Origin: Patiria miniata
Taxonomy: Eukaryota > Echinodermata > Asteroidea > Valvatida > Asterinidae
DNA: 64,000 bases
Reading direction: 5' to 3'
Assembly: GCF_015706575.1 (NCBI RefSeq)
Contig: NW_024037068.1
Coordinates: 558,001-622,000, forward strand
The notes beneath the pieces were generated by a model. It was given only the letters and a program-made list of their open reading frames with translations. It was not told the origin of the DNA and did no database searches. Positions 12,401 through 21,668 of the stretch are shown here, piece after piece. Every line of letters starts with the position of its first letter. Position 1 is the first letter of the stretch. Both the position numbers and the translations under genes were made by a program.

Positions 12401-13739
12401 GTAGTCCCTGGAATCCAGGTATTCTTCCAGCTTGGGAAGCTGTTTCTTCTTCTTGCTCTCCTGGGCTGGAGTCGAGGAGCCAGGCCCAGTGGCCGGCTTT
12501 TGCCTTGACAGCATCTGTTTGGAAAAATTACAAATCCAACACACTCTCTATCATATCAATCGACAACGAAATAGATGAATTTACATTTATTCTTAACATT
12601 TGAAGGAAGAATGTAGTATCCTAATGCCACTTTTCAGCATTACCTTAAATTAGGCCAAAAAACCACATGATTTTGGGACTTTCACCAAACAGAATATTTC
12701 GAAAAACTTGAGCCGTTTCAAAAACATGCCCAAAAAGCATCCGTGATGTAAACTTCTTTTTACATGTTTGGTTTTATACTAGCCATTGCATAGACCTTTA
12801 TCATGCTGCCACCATTTCAGTCATGTTCCCTGTATCCAATAACAGTACTGAAATTATGATAATGTTTTTGTGAAAAAAGGAACCAGACTATTTTTCCTTC
12901 CAGCGTCGCTTTGGTTACGTTGATTTGAATGTGAAAAAACCAAGATGGCTCCAACATGTTAATGGTCTATTGGCATTGTGTTTGACAATGATGTTACATT
13001 GAATGTCAATGATGAAGTGGAGCAGGGCAGGGTTTAATTATTCGAAGTGGCTATCGTTACGGCACTCGTTGTTTAGCGCCCTCTACGATTTTTTTTTGAT
13101 ACGCACGCAGGTATATGATTATTTGTTTCCCCACGTTTTATCGAGCAGTGCGCCAGCTCAGCCGATAGAGGGTAGGATTTTGCACCGCGAGGTTGCGGGT
13201 TCGATTCTCAGTTTTGCACTCGAATTTTTTTTCCTTTTCTAACCTGAGGCTTTGGAGGATTTTTTTAAAAAGGGAAATAAAGTCCGAATTTCATAAAGTT
13301 CAAATACACTTTTTTCCTTCTAATTTTATATTTTCTTGTCATGTTTTTTTTATAAAAGTTGCCAGGTTGCAGTCTACCGTAACGATAGAAAATGGGAAAT
13401 GCGTTACGGCTGCCGTAACAATAGCCACTGCGTTAATTATTTTTTAACTTTCATATTAAAATAAAATTCAATGAAATTCTTTCAACACAAATAGTCCACA
13501 AACACCTGTCATGCCCTCTGTTTAATTCAGAAACACACAGAGCAAAACTAGTAGTAGGCCTATGGGTGTAAAAAACATCAACACATGACCCATGGATTCC
13601 GAGACCGTACTGCATGCACAGCTGATCGGCCAGCATGCACAGCTGATCGGCCAGCATGCACAGCATGCACTCCAGATCCTCGGCTCTAGCTCTGCATGCA
13701 ATCATCAGCGTCTGTTGCTAAGTAGCCAAAACCTACCAT
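457..13739 (-). CDS. TTC26: Intraflagellar transport protein TTC26/IFT56 (3' end outside window)
   Basis: Tetratricopeptide-repeat subunit of the IFT-B train that carries cargo inside cilia (DYF-13 in worms). Exons, from 5': 13737-13739 (ATG only), 12377-12514, 11130-11337, 7421-7470, 6501-6646, 5383-5554, 4463-4537, 3778-3880, 3119-3228, 2349-2412, 1389-1477, 692-775, 457-526. All have GT-AG borders and phases that join cleanly, giving about 437 residues. Recognisable stretches include [103 protein letters not shown] and [19 protein letters not shown], which match the vertebrate protein as I remember it. The human protein is about 554 residues, so roughly 115 C-terminal residues are beyond position 1. 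A single-codon first exon fits the MMLSR start of vertebrate TTC26. Introns are full of short transposable elements. Identity is very secure; the first exon is inference. Confidence 0.95.
900..1095. repeat. Diverged copy of the 30106 MITE interior
   Basis: GACTAGTGGTTGATT, ACTAATAGCAAC-like and TCTAGTCA..GACCAGTCAAAA blocks occur in the same order as in 30106-30415. It lies in TTC26 intron 11, with termini eroded. Confidence 0.55.
2484..2917. mobile_element. 434-bp TIR element in TTC26 intron 9
   Basis: GAGGCGTTCTGGCAAAATGA at the left is inverted as CATTTTGCCAGAACGC at the right (2899-2914). A second, right-truncated copy in the same direction starts at 4718. Confidence 0.65.
4718..4960. 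repeat. Truncated second copy of the 2484 element
   Basis: GTGAGGCGTACTTGCAAAAT, TGAGGGTTTGCGGGTA, CTTACAATACTGTTTGTTGC and GAAAGATGCCAATCG follow the order seen at 2484-2740. The copy stops just before another element at 4977. Confidence 0.6.
4977..5313. mobile_element. Self-repetitive element with ACCCTAAC ends, copy 1
   Basis: Ends ATAACCCTAACCCC and ACGTTAGGGTTAA bracket a body made of degenerate CCTGAATCCRYCAAAATCC phrases in four to five copies. It lies in TTC26 intron 6 and ends about 70 bases before exon 6. Confidence 0.62.
5787..6105 (-). repeat. GGCTCTGTGCACAAGTACCC repeat family, copy 1
   Basis: Reverse-oriented copy of a dispersed element of about 310 bp. Shared blocks are GGCTCCGTGCGCC at one end, AACTCTCCTTTTCTGGC near the other, and GATGGTCTCC in the middle. 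TTC26 intron 5. Confidence 0.6.
6752..6825 (-). repeat. tRNA-derived SINE head (GGCTGGATAGCTCAG family)
   Basis: Minus strand reads GGCTGGATAGCTCAGTTGG with an A-box, and GCAGGTTCAAACCC as a B-box. The same head with the same upstream CCAACATAGG occurs at 17710. It lies in TTC26 intron 4. The anticodon arm is degraded, so it is a SINE head or tRNA pseudogene, not a tRNA gene. Confidence 0.7.
7704..7899. mobile_element. Foldback element in TTC26 intron 3
   Basis: CACTTTTACGGTAATATGCG..CTTGTTCA is inverted as TGAACAAGG..CGCATTTTATCGTTAAAAGTG. Arms of about 65-70 bases with about 80% match. Confidence 0.6.
8750..8820. repeat. Purine-only G-rich tract
   Basis: GGGGAGGGGG and GGGGAGAGG phrases over about 70 bases with at least four G-runs, so quadruplex or triplex structure is possible. 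TTC26 intron 3. Confidence 0.7.
10447..11100 (+). mobile_element. LINE 3' fragment (reverse-transcriptase C-terminal region)
   Basis: A decayed plus-strand reading frame in TTC26 intron 3 encodes a typical non-LTR retrotransposon C-terminal region: [19 protein letters not shown], then [19 protein letters not shown], then [20 protein letters not shown] and GRRGRP. A TGA at 10657-10659 interrupts the frame between DSFH and SQLRQ, and the frame shifts again near 10915 before NLQQL. 5'-truncated and dead. It runs opposite to the host gene. The clade is not assigned. Confidence 0.85.
11600..11905 (-). repeat. TTTAAAGGGCCATG-ended repeat, copy 1
   Basis: Read on the minus strand it starts TTTAAAGGGTCCATGAAATG and contains CAACTGAGGGCACTGTTGCT and TGATGTCATTTTAGGAAG, blocks shared with 19400 and 47465. 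TTC26 intron 2. Confidence 0.6.
11906..12287. mobile_element. Self-repetitive element with ACCCTAAC ends, copy 2
   Basis: Starts TTAAACCCTAACTCC, ends TTGGAGGGTTAAG, with CCTCAATCCTGCAAAATCCTCC-like phrases repeated four to five times. The copy at 17055-17470 is its inverse. TTC26 intron 2. Confidence 0.65.
13043..13432. mobile_element. 390-bp TIR element with tRNA-like core, 9-bp target duplication
   Basis: Ends CGAAGTGGCTATCG and CAATAGCCACTGCG form 22-bp terminal inverted repeats with two mismatches. They are flanked by a perfect TTAATTATT duplication at 13034-13042 and 13433-13441. Inside (about 13146-13220) is a tRNA-like segment with GCTCAGCCGATAGAGG and the B-box GGTTCGATTC. The 9-bp duplication points to a Mutator-like mover. 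It lies in TTC26 intron 1. Confidence 0.75.
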
Positions 13740-16420
13740 CTTGAGACCGGTTTCGTCGAAAACCCTTCGCTAATGTTCAGTTTATACGATCTCCATGAAT
13801 GCTTCCAGTTAAAAAGCACTAAAAAAGATTGTAAAAACCGCTTCGTTTCTACGAATTTTAGTAGGTTTTTCCACCGAAATCTGCGTTCGACTTGCAGATT
13901 TTCACTGCCTACAACTATGCCACCGTAGAGGGCGCATTGCTTATACGGACTATAGCGCCCTCTGTTGACATACAGTTATTTTTCTCATCTCTCTATTCAT
14001 ATTAATCTGAGACACAAAAGGTGTTTATTAGCAAAGAAAATAATTTTCCACTAAAAATCTGTGTGGGCAGAGCCACGTTTTTTTGGAGAACAATTGAAAA
14101 TCGTGATTTTCCCACATTTCAGGTTCATTTTTTTTTTCAAAGTCGCGCCACATTCATTGTTAAAAATACTAAACGAATAATTTTCTGCAAGCAAAAGACC
14201 CGGCGTCCCAAAGAAAGGTGGACCGTGACTTAAAATTTCTAGCAGCAATGCGGGTTGCGGAACGTATTGCAGGCCACGGTCTTCTGGCCCTATTTTGTGC
14301 CTTTGGAAATTTAATTTGGACATGGAAAAGTCAAATTTTCTTATGGGAAAAAAACATCGGTCGAACGTAATTCAGTATGTTTAGAGGGTTACACCTCTAT
14401 GTTCCGACACCCCTATGTTCCGACTGCACATATTCCTATTCCTAACCCTAACCCATATAGGGGTGTCGGAACATTTCTTTTTTAAGACAAGTTACTAACT
14501 GATTGTCCTTTGCAGCTAGCCGCAGCTCAGTCGCGGGAATGGAAACAGATTTTGAATAGACGACGTACAGAACTTACATCCACTAATTTATTCAGGAGAA
14601 AACAAGGGTCAATAACAGTACATTTTTAAAGGTATTATGCCTAATAAAAAAAAAAATAGATTTTTAATTGAACGAATTTTGATATATGTTTAGTTTATAA
14701 ACGAAAAAACTCCCTTTTTTCGATTCTGGGCGTCTGCAAACCGGGGGCTTTCATTTTGCGCACAGACTAACCCACCCTGCGGCATCCAAAAATTCGAATT
14801 TTGTAAAGTAGTAACGTCGCTGGTCTGTCCGCTCATTCAAAAGTGTATATATAGCTGTTATATGTGCTGGGGAAAATAGTACGGGAAGTATACATCTTTA
14901 AATATGGCTCATATATGGATGAATCGTAAACCTCCAAAGCAAACTCATCAGTTAGAAAGGATCGGGTGCAATATTACGGTCGTCCAATTTCAATTCTGCT
15001 TTCCGTTCACCGGCACCCCTCGCAAAAAGTGGTCGGCCAGCTTTCGGTACAAAACCTCATTGGCTCGTGGTAATGTGTTTAAACCTTTTATCAGTCAGCC
15101 GATCACGCTCAATTGACTTCGGCAAAACCACAAGACCCATATAAAAGGATAAGTTAACCGGACCATTTTTTTCCCAAGAGTGTGGTTTTTAATGTTTATG
15201 TTGGAGATTCTGGTTTCTGTAAAACGTTCAAATGCCTTTTTTTTATTTTTCCCAGCAGAAAATTTGACTTTTTAAAAAAAGCACAAAATAAATTGAAAAT
15301 AACAGCACAAAATAAATTGAAAATAATCTGAATTTCAAACAAAGAGGAAATTTGGGGGGGGAGGGGGGGGGCCTTTCAGTAAAATATGGACGGAGAGGGA
15401 GACGCAAGTGGTGCCACGCTTTGTGCGAAGTGGGCGGAGCTTAATTGATCGGTCCCAGATGACAGTCACGTGTCAGTTCACATGACCTTTAGTTATTTAC
15501 ATCTCAACCCCCGACTTTTGAACCTTTTGCAGCAGATCGATCGTGCATCACACGGGCGAATATGCCTAGCTGAAAAACAATGACAAAGTGCCCATCATAA
15601 AATCGTAGAAGGTAAGACTGCCGTATTGTTCTTAGAGTTTCGGTAGTTAAAGCATAGAGCAAGTTATGGTTATAAAGAGATGAAATGGTGAAATTTCCAT
15701 GGTGGTGTCCATCCATAATCAGCTGAGCAGGTAACGCTTGCAACGCGCGCGCGTTGTCTCACACAAACATGACAAATTGAATGCGAGTGCGTAGAAATAG
15801 GACCGCGTAGCTTTAGGGGGTCTGGCGGATGGCTCCATGGAAAGATTTCCATATAAGAAGTTCACTAATTTTCCTCTGTATTGACTAACAAGCCCCCAGA
15901 TAGCAATTTCATGTCATCAAAGTCAATTTGACCAGTGAGAAAATACAAGCATTTTCTTAGAAAACACTGACGTTGACTTAGAATTTTTCAGTCCAATCTC
16001 ATAGTCATAGGGTTTGTACACAGGGTGTTGAGTGAACTTCGTATATGGAAATCTTTCCAACTTAAAACACCACCCTCTAAATCTTTGATCTGTACTGATT
16101 TCTCAAATGGCGTTTTTTTAAATAAGTTTTTTTGCTGTTGTCGGGGTGAAATATGATGGTTTTTGTGGGTTTTTTTGTACGAATTTGAAGGGTTCTGCTG
16201 AATTCTGCATGCAGTTGTTGCACTATTATTTAATTTACTTACTGCTGTACGCAAATGAATTATATGCTTTACCGGGAGCTTCGCAAAGTGTAGAACTAGA
16301 AATCAACATCAGTTATAATCTGATATCAACAATAGTAATGATTTACTTACCTTGCTTATGTTACCTCCCCCTAATTAAAAGAAACACCCACATGCAGGGC
16401 AGAGCCATCCATTCATCATC
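13740..16420. other. Divergent intergenic region, TTC26 to phosphoesterase
   Basis: It must hold both promoters and TTC26 5' UTR. Seen: CCTAACCCTAACCC-like phrases at 14440-14460, a possible promoter at 15429-15487, GGGGGAGGGGGGGG at 15355, and a duplicated AGCACAAAATAAATTGAAAATA at 15280-15326. No coding exon recognised. Confidence 0.5.
15429..15487 (+). promoter_or_regulatory. Possible promoter elements upstream of the phosphoesterase gene
   Basis: AGTGGGCGGAGC (GC-box-like) and AGTCACGTGTCAG with a CACGTG E-box lie about 950 bases upstream of the ATG, in one of the less repetitive parts of the divergent intergenic region. No TATA box is seen. Position and motif only; weak. Confidence 0.25.
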
Positions 16421-19400
16421 ATGCAGAAGTTTGTTCCGTCCTCTTGCTACACCATGCTGATGGTCAGCGCTCTGGGGCTCATCATCTACAACGAGTACCT
16501 GGAGTTCTACCTCCTCAAGCAGAACCAGTGGACGGGGGCCCGGCACTCCATCCTGCACCCGACAGCGAGCACGGCGGACGCAGAGCAGACGGGGACCCCT
16601 CCTCAGGATCCTGTCCGGATTTTGTTCGTGGGCGACCCCCAGATACAGGGCTACCAGGACGAGCCAGCGATTTTAGGGTACATCACAAGGTATGAAAATT
16701 AGGGAAAGGATTTCCTCCACAAACAGTCAGGTTGGTAAAAAAACAATCTAGGAAAACAACCAACTCTCCTTTTTTTGTTTGCACAGATGGGACGCAGACG
16801 TGTACCTGCAGAAGTACTTCCACGAGGCAATACGATACATCAAACCAGACGTCGTCGTGACAATGGGAGACCTGATCGACGAGGGCAGTATATCCTCCGA
16901 CGCTGACTTTGAAATATACGCAGAGAGGCTCAAGAAACTCTTTGCTGTTCCTGATCATATCAAGGTGATTCCTAATAGGCTATACTTTCTTTGTACAAAC
17001 ACTAGCAAAAATCCCGTCTAGTGAAGACATTTATTATATGTATATGACAAAATTAAACCCTAACCGCCCCGAATCCTTCAAAATCCTCTTTGTCTAAGTG
17101 GAGGAATTTGGAGGCTTGAGGTTACGTGGCAAAAGTGCGTTACTGATTTCGGAGGATGCATTTTGTCAAGGTCTTGAGCCGGACTTTGTGTTGTTTTTGC
17201 TCAGCCATGCATAAATATAGGCCTGGATTATGCTTGAAATCCTCCGTTCTGCTCCAGGATGTCACTGGCCAAGCCTCAACATATTGACAGTCACTGCTGC
17301 AGGATTTTGCAGGATTTAGGCAGTGGTCTCCCCTCCACGGACCATATTCAAGAAATAATGGAAGAATTTGCAGGACTGAGGCTATTATGCCATTTTTCCA
17401 TGAGGCCTATTGGAGGATTTTGCAGGATTGAGGCTACATCCTAGCAAAAAGGCCTATGGAGTTAGGGTTAATAAAATTAACGTTAAAAGCAAAATAACGG
17501 CCAGTAGAGGTGGCAAACCTGAAAAGGCAAAGCTTGTGTGTGGCTTGCCAAATTTAAACAGACAAACAAGCAAATATTTACCATCTACAAGGATAAAAGA
17601 GTCATACAATTCCATGCACCAATTGTTAGGAATAAGGAGCCATGAATAGTCAAGTGTTAAAAGTTTGACGGCCTTACAAAAAATCAACACATTATAGACT
17701 GCCAACATAGGGCTGGATAGCTCAGGTGGTAGAGCACCGGTGTGGTATACCGGAGGTCGCAGGTTCAAACCCCGCTCCAGTCAATTTCTTTGTCCACCCA
17801 GTCGGTTCCCAAGGTGGTTTATTTAACATCGAAAACTTCATTACAGCAATCGTTCTTCTCCTATTCCTTTTCCAGTCTATTGTGATTCACCTCTCTGGCG
17901 ACAATGACATAGGCGGAGAAGGTTCGGACCCCCTGACAGACGACAAGAGAAAACGATTCGAGAAACATTTTGGCCCCGTGACGGAAGCGGTGCACTACAA
18001 ACACGTTGCGTTCTTCAAGGTATCCCAAAAGATTCATCTTTCCATTTCTCAGGGCCGGGGTTTTAACACTTTCTTTTTAACCAGTTTGCGTCGGATGTCG
18101 TGTATACATGCAACGGTTTTGCGGTATTTGGAACGGATGACGGATAAGCACACAAAGAGCGAGGCTGGAAATATTTTGCCAGCGACCCGCTTGCAGCGAG
18201 CGAGGCCAGAAATATCAGGGTGTGCTACCCACAGATGACGGCCTGAACCCGTCTGGCATCGAGGTTCATGAGAAACAATCCCGTGCCTGGGTCCGGTCAC
18301 TGTCAAAATAATCCCGGCGCGAACTGGTTAAGCTTGTCGCACTAAAAATAGTACAGCCCAAATTCCTATCCTTGCAGTTAATTTGTTGGGGCTCTGTAGT
18401 TGGTTTATGTTTATCCTAGTTTTACTTTTTGAATTGTTTTCTCCACAGATCGATTTTTTACCGTATTTACATTTCGTGGGCAAAGAAAAAGATGAATTAC
18501 TGCAAGTGGAACTGGAAAAGATGGCCGACGAATCGAGGGAGTCTTCAGTAAGAATAGTCCTGTCGCATGTCGGCATGAGTAGCTCAATGCTGTACAGGCA
18601 CATTGGGGTAAGTGTCTTGCCTATGGACTTAAATCTGCAATGATACCACTTTGTTGTGATATCTGCATCACCATACGTTTTGAAAACTTAAACTTTTCAT
18701 GACTTTTCGAGAACAAAATTAAGCCAAATAAGCCAAAATTTCTTGCTAACCGTGCAATACGTTTACCATGAGCACAAAATTGTCTGCTATAGTATTAAAG
18801 CGGAGCCATGAAATTACTTACTGTTAGTAAAAAATATACCTGCTTATTGTAGCAGAAAATCTTGTGCTTACGGTAACCATATTTCACTGCTTAGCGAGGA
18901 ATTTTGGCTTCTGCGCATACGTACATCCCATAACTAAGGATGCTCTGCTTACGCAAAATTTTTCTGCTAGCGCTGTTAGCAAAAAGTTGTGATCGTAAGG
19001 GCGGAATTCTGTGGTTAGCAGAGCCATGAAATCGGGCCCAGGTGCAATATTTCTGGATGAAACACAATGTGCGACTGTAATTGTGAATTTCTGTGGACCA
19101 AGATTTCCTTCATGGGCACTGCTGGGGTCAAGTTAATGGACTTTTTTTTTCTATTATGATAATGTGATTATTCTATTTGCAGTAATTGACAAAGTTGGTT
19201 TGGTTTGTCCACAGGTCCTGCGTACGCTCAGACCTCAATATGCTTTCAGTGCCCATTCGCATCATGTAAGTTTTCAGACCAGTGCAGAAGTCCTGTATAC
19301 ACGTCTTAGCTCTTAGGGCCCGTCTGAATTCATATCTGGGACGAGTTCCGGACAAGTTGTGGGTATAGAATCACTCACTTTGTCCGAATAAAAGCTCTGC

Positions 19401-20725
19401 ATTTGACACTTCTTTTTGATTAATTTCATTGAAAAGTGCACTTCTAATAAAACCTTTTACAAATTGTCCCTGCTTTTCCGGACAACTGAGGGTGCTGTTG
19501 CTGTGATGTCATTTCAGGAAGACGATGTTCAGTTTAAGGAATTTTCTGTTCAAATCGTGAACCCTAAAATTTGCTCATTGAAAACATTTGTGAGAAAATT
19601 TTGCGCACTGGCTTACTGCGGTGGACTGACACAACAACGAATCACCAAAGAAAAGCGACAGCGAAATATCAACAATTCTGGCAACTTTTGGGCTGAAATA
19701 GCTGTAACATTGAGGTTTCTGCCTGAAATGGCATCACACTTCTGCTCATAAATATGGAAATTCGTATTCCGGAATACCCTTGGAAATGGCCAAACGAAAA
19801 TTTAAACTAAGGTTAATGGGACACAAAGCTGCATTTCCAAGGATTGCATTCAAAAAAGTTACATTGCATGGCCCCTTTAAAATGTTCTCTTCCCCAATTC
19901 CTAACCCCGTTCTCCGTCACAGTCAGGCTTTGTCAAGCACCGCCTCTCCAAGCTGATGGGCACTTACAAGGGGGTCTACAAAACCGAGCAGAGGCCCATC
20001 GCTAACCTCACACCGGAGGAAGAGAGTTTCGAGACGGAGGAGTACAGAGTCCCAACATGCAGCTACCGGATGGGTGTGCGACACATGGCGTACGCTGCAG
20101 CAGTCATCGGTAAGTACCCTTCCCTCACAGGTACCCATTTATACTCCTGGGTGGCGACAGGCAATTGAAGTTGAGTGTCTTGCCCAAGGGCACAAACGCT
20201 ATGTTCCTGGCAGGGTTCCAACCCCCGCACATGAGTCAAACACTGTAACCAGTGGACCATGGGATTCTACAAATGGTTATTCAAACAAAATCATCTCGAG
20301 TTGCACAGGGAACCATTTTACTCCCCGGTGAGGAAAAGCTATTGTGATAAAGTGTCTTGCCCAAGGACACATTCACTGAAACTCAACAGGCTGGACTTGA
20401 TCTCACAGATTCCCACTGCCATGTCGCTGCATGTAACATGTGAACGGAGCGGATAGGCCAATCTATTGAAATCTTAAAGCCATTTACTGAGGTGGTTGCA
20501 AATTTGTCTATTTGTAATCATGTAAATTAAGAAAATAACCAGTTGTTAATTGTAATTCAGGTTTTTTTTGTGCTTTACGCAGACGAATCGGGAAACCTTC
20601 ACTATGCGTTGCTGGAGTTGCCGTCACGGTTCAAGCAGTTGTACCGCTACGCCATGTTTGGGGTCTTTGCGGCCATCGTCGTGGTGTGGACGTTTGTTTC
20701 ACATTCCATACGGCGGAGAAGATAG
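16421..20725 (+). CDS. Two-TM calcineurin-like metallophosphoesterase (MPPE1/Cdc1/Ted1 class)
   Basis: Seven exons: 16421-16689, 16787-16964, 17876-18019, 18449-18607, 19215-19265, 19923-20109, 20583-20725; GT-AG borders, 376 residues, TAG stop at 20723-20725. A hydrophobic N-terminal segment (about residues 10-30) and a C-terminal one (about 352-371) followed by a basic RRRR end suggest an early-secretory-pathway membrane protein with the enzyme domain between them. Metallophosphoesterase motifs appear in order: GDPQ (71-74), GDLIDEG (117-123), GDND (157-160, where most relatives have GNHD), LSHVG (238-242 region) and AHSHH (263-267). MPPE1/PGAP5 trims ethanolamine-phosphate from GPI-anchor glycan and the yeast relatives act in the same compartment. 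The GDND form recalls an insect paralog (Drosophila CG8455, from memory) rather than human MPPE1, so the substrate is not assigned. The start is the first ATG before the N-terminal membrane segment. Confidence 0.92.
17055..17470. mobile_element. Self-repetitive element with ACCCTAAC ends, copy 3
   Basis: Reverse-oriented relative of copy 2: starts TTAAACCCTAACCGCC, ends GAGTTAGGGTTAA, with repeated GGAGGATTTTGCAGGATTGA phrases and the shared GCTCAGCCATGCATAAAT block. Intron 2 of the phosphoesterase gene. Confidence 0.65.
17711..17783 (+). repeat. tRNA-like SINE head with intact cloverleaf
   Basis: It folds as a full cloverleaf: acceptor GGCTGGA/TCCAGTC, D arm GCTC/GAGC, anticodon stem CCGGT/ACCGG with loop GTGGTAT, and T arm GCAGG/CCCGC. 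The nominal anticodon is GGU (Thr), not normally used in animal nuclear tRNAs, and the same sequence recurs at 6752-6825. It is therefore read as a SINE head, in intron 2 of the phosphoesterase gene. Confidence 0.65.
18700..19045. repeat. Compound repeat with GCNGAGCCATGAAAT phrases
   Basis: GCGGAGCCATGAAATTA (18801) and GCAGAGCCATGAAATCG (19019) are direct repeats. AAGCCAAAAT..TTGCTAACCG and TTACCGTGAGCACAAA-like blocks occur twice in inverted order, suggesting one foldback-type element inserted beside another. Intron 4 of the phosphoesterase gene. Confidence 0.45.
19400..19880 (+). repeat. TTTAAAGGGCCATG-ended repeat, copy 2
   Basis: Contains CAACTGAGGGTGCTGTTGCT, GTGATGTCATTTCAGGAAG, TTGAGGTTTCTGCCTGAAAT and ends GCATGGCCCCTTTAAA. 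Intron 5 of the phosphoesterase gene; it carries no gene. Confidence 0.6.
20115..20275 (-). mobile_element. tRNA-derived SINE, CTTGGGCAAGACACT type
   Basis: Minus strand: CCACTGGTTACAGTGTTTGA, GGTTGGAACCCTG (B-box), GTGCCCTTGGGCAAGACACT, then a GTATAAATGGGTACC end. Starts a few bases after the exon 6 donor of the phosphoesterase gene. Confidence 0.65.
20290..20455 (-). repeat. Second, eroded SINE of the same type
   Basis: Minus strand contains GTGTCCTTGGGCAAGACACT with a degraded head upstream. Same intron and orientation as the preceding SINE. Confidence 0.5.
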
Positions 20726-21214
20726 CAGATCATTAGTAGGCTAATGAGAAGTAGACCAAAAAATGGAACCAGACTATCTGCATAAGCAAAGTTATTCCCG
20801 AAAGTTCACACAAGACTCTACATCCAGTCGGTCTGTAGCATGAGGATCTGTTGATGTTATGCCTCCATGGAAATAGCGTTTTGGGGGGGAAATATCTGTT
20901 TTTTGGAATTTGTGTCCGATCTTAAATCCAGATGGAGGCATGTACTATGCGTGGCTGGTGCAGCCTGCACGCTACTAGCAGCTGTGGCGTTACGCCACAT
21001 TTGGCATCTTTGCTGGGATTGTACATGTCTGGGCAATACTGATAATATAGTATACAAAGTGGTGAGGATGAAATTGGAAAAGTCAATGAGTTTGGGTCCC
21101 ACCCTGACATCTAGAGTTTAGAAATTCACAATCTGATGTTGAACAAAGAAATTTACGTGAGTGGGATTCGAAACTTGGACCTGCAGAACATTGATTGGTC
21201 GGCAGTATTGTAGT

Positions 21215-21530
21215 CAAGTATATTTCCATGAGTACGAGTATGAGTACTTTGCCATGAGTACAAGTACCTTGCCGCGAGTACGAGTACAAGACAAATTATT
21301 TCAATGTGTGTGAGTACCGGTACGAGTATGACTATTTTATGAATAGCCTACAAGCACATATTTGTGGGTACACATTCTCTCACAGGCATTTTTATGTCAA
21401 TATGGGTATTAAATGAATGCCAAAAAACAATACCGTACCAAAAAAATGTCTTTTCCTAAAAAAAGAATAAGATACCAGTAAGAGCATAGGTAATTTTTTT
21501 GGCCCTGCGAGTATGAGTACGAGTACATTC
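21215..21530. repeat. GAGTAC hexamer-rich tract
   Basis: Imperfect GAGTACGAGTATGAGTAC and TACAAGTACC phrases, denser at both ends than in the middle. Downstream of the phosphoesterase gene. Confidence 0.6.
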
Positions 21531-21538
21531 GTCAGCCC

Positions 21539-21668
21539 GGTTCATACTTCACACAAAAGCGAAAGCGAAGCGAAATTTGTGACATCAACAATTATGTTCA
21601 AAGCACGCCCACCATTGTTGATGACATGAATTTCGCTTCGCACTTGCTTTCGCTTGAAGTATGAACCA
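21539..21668. mobile_element. 130-bp foldback MITE, GGTTCATACTTC ends
   Basis: GGTTCATACTTC..AAGCGAAGCGAAATT is inverted as AATTTCGCTTCGC..GAAGTATGAACC, with inner CATCAACAAT/ATTGTTGATG. It lies downstream of the phosphoesterase gene. Confidence 0.65.

Noticed and set aside
13708-13722. RFX X-box expected for a ciliary gene such as TTC26
   Set aside because: Only one half (AGCAAC) fits; the other half has too many mismatches and it sits within the transcript.
14435-14462. Telomere-like CCTAACCC phrases
   Set aside because: Only a few units, bordered by a short inverted ATGTTCCGAC/GTCGGAACAT repeat; more likely part of a small element.
17711-17783. Functional tRNA-Thr (GGU) gene
   Set aside because: The cloverleaf is good, but GGU is not a usual animal Thr anticodon and the sequence recurs as a SINE head at 6752.
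19416-19751. 111-residue open frame in phosphoesterase intron 5
   Set aside because: It lies within the TTTAAAGGG repeat family (copies at 11600 and 47465) and is not conserved as protein between them.
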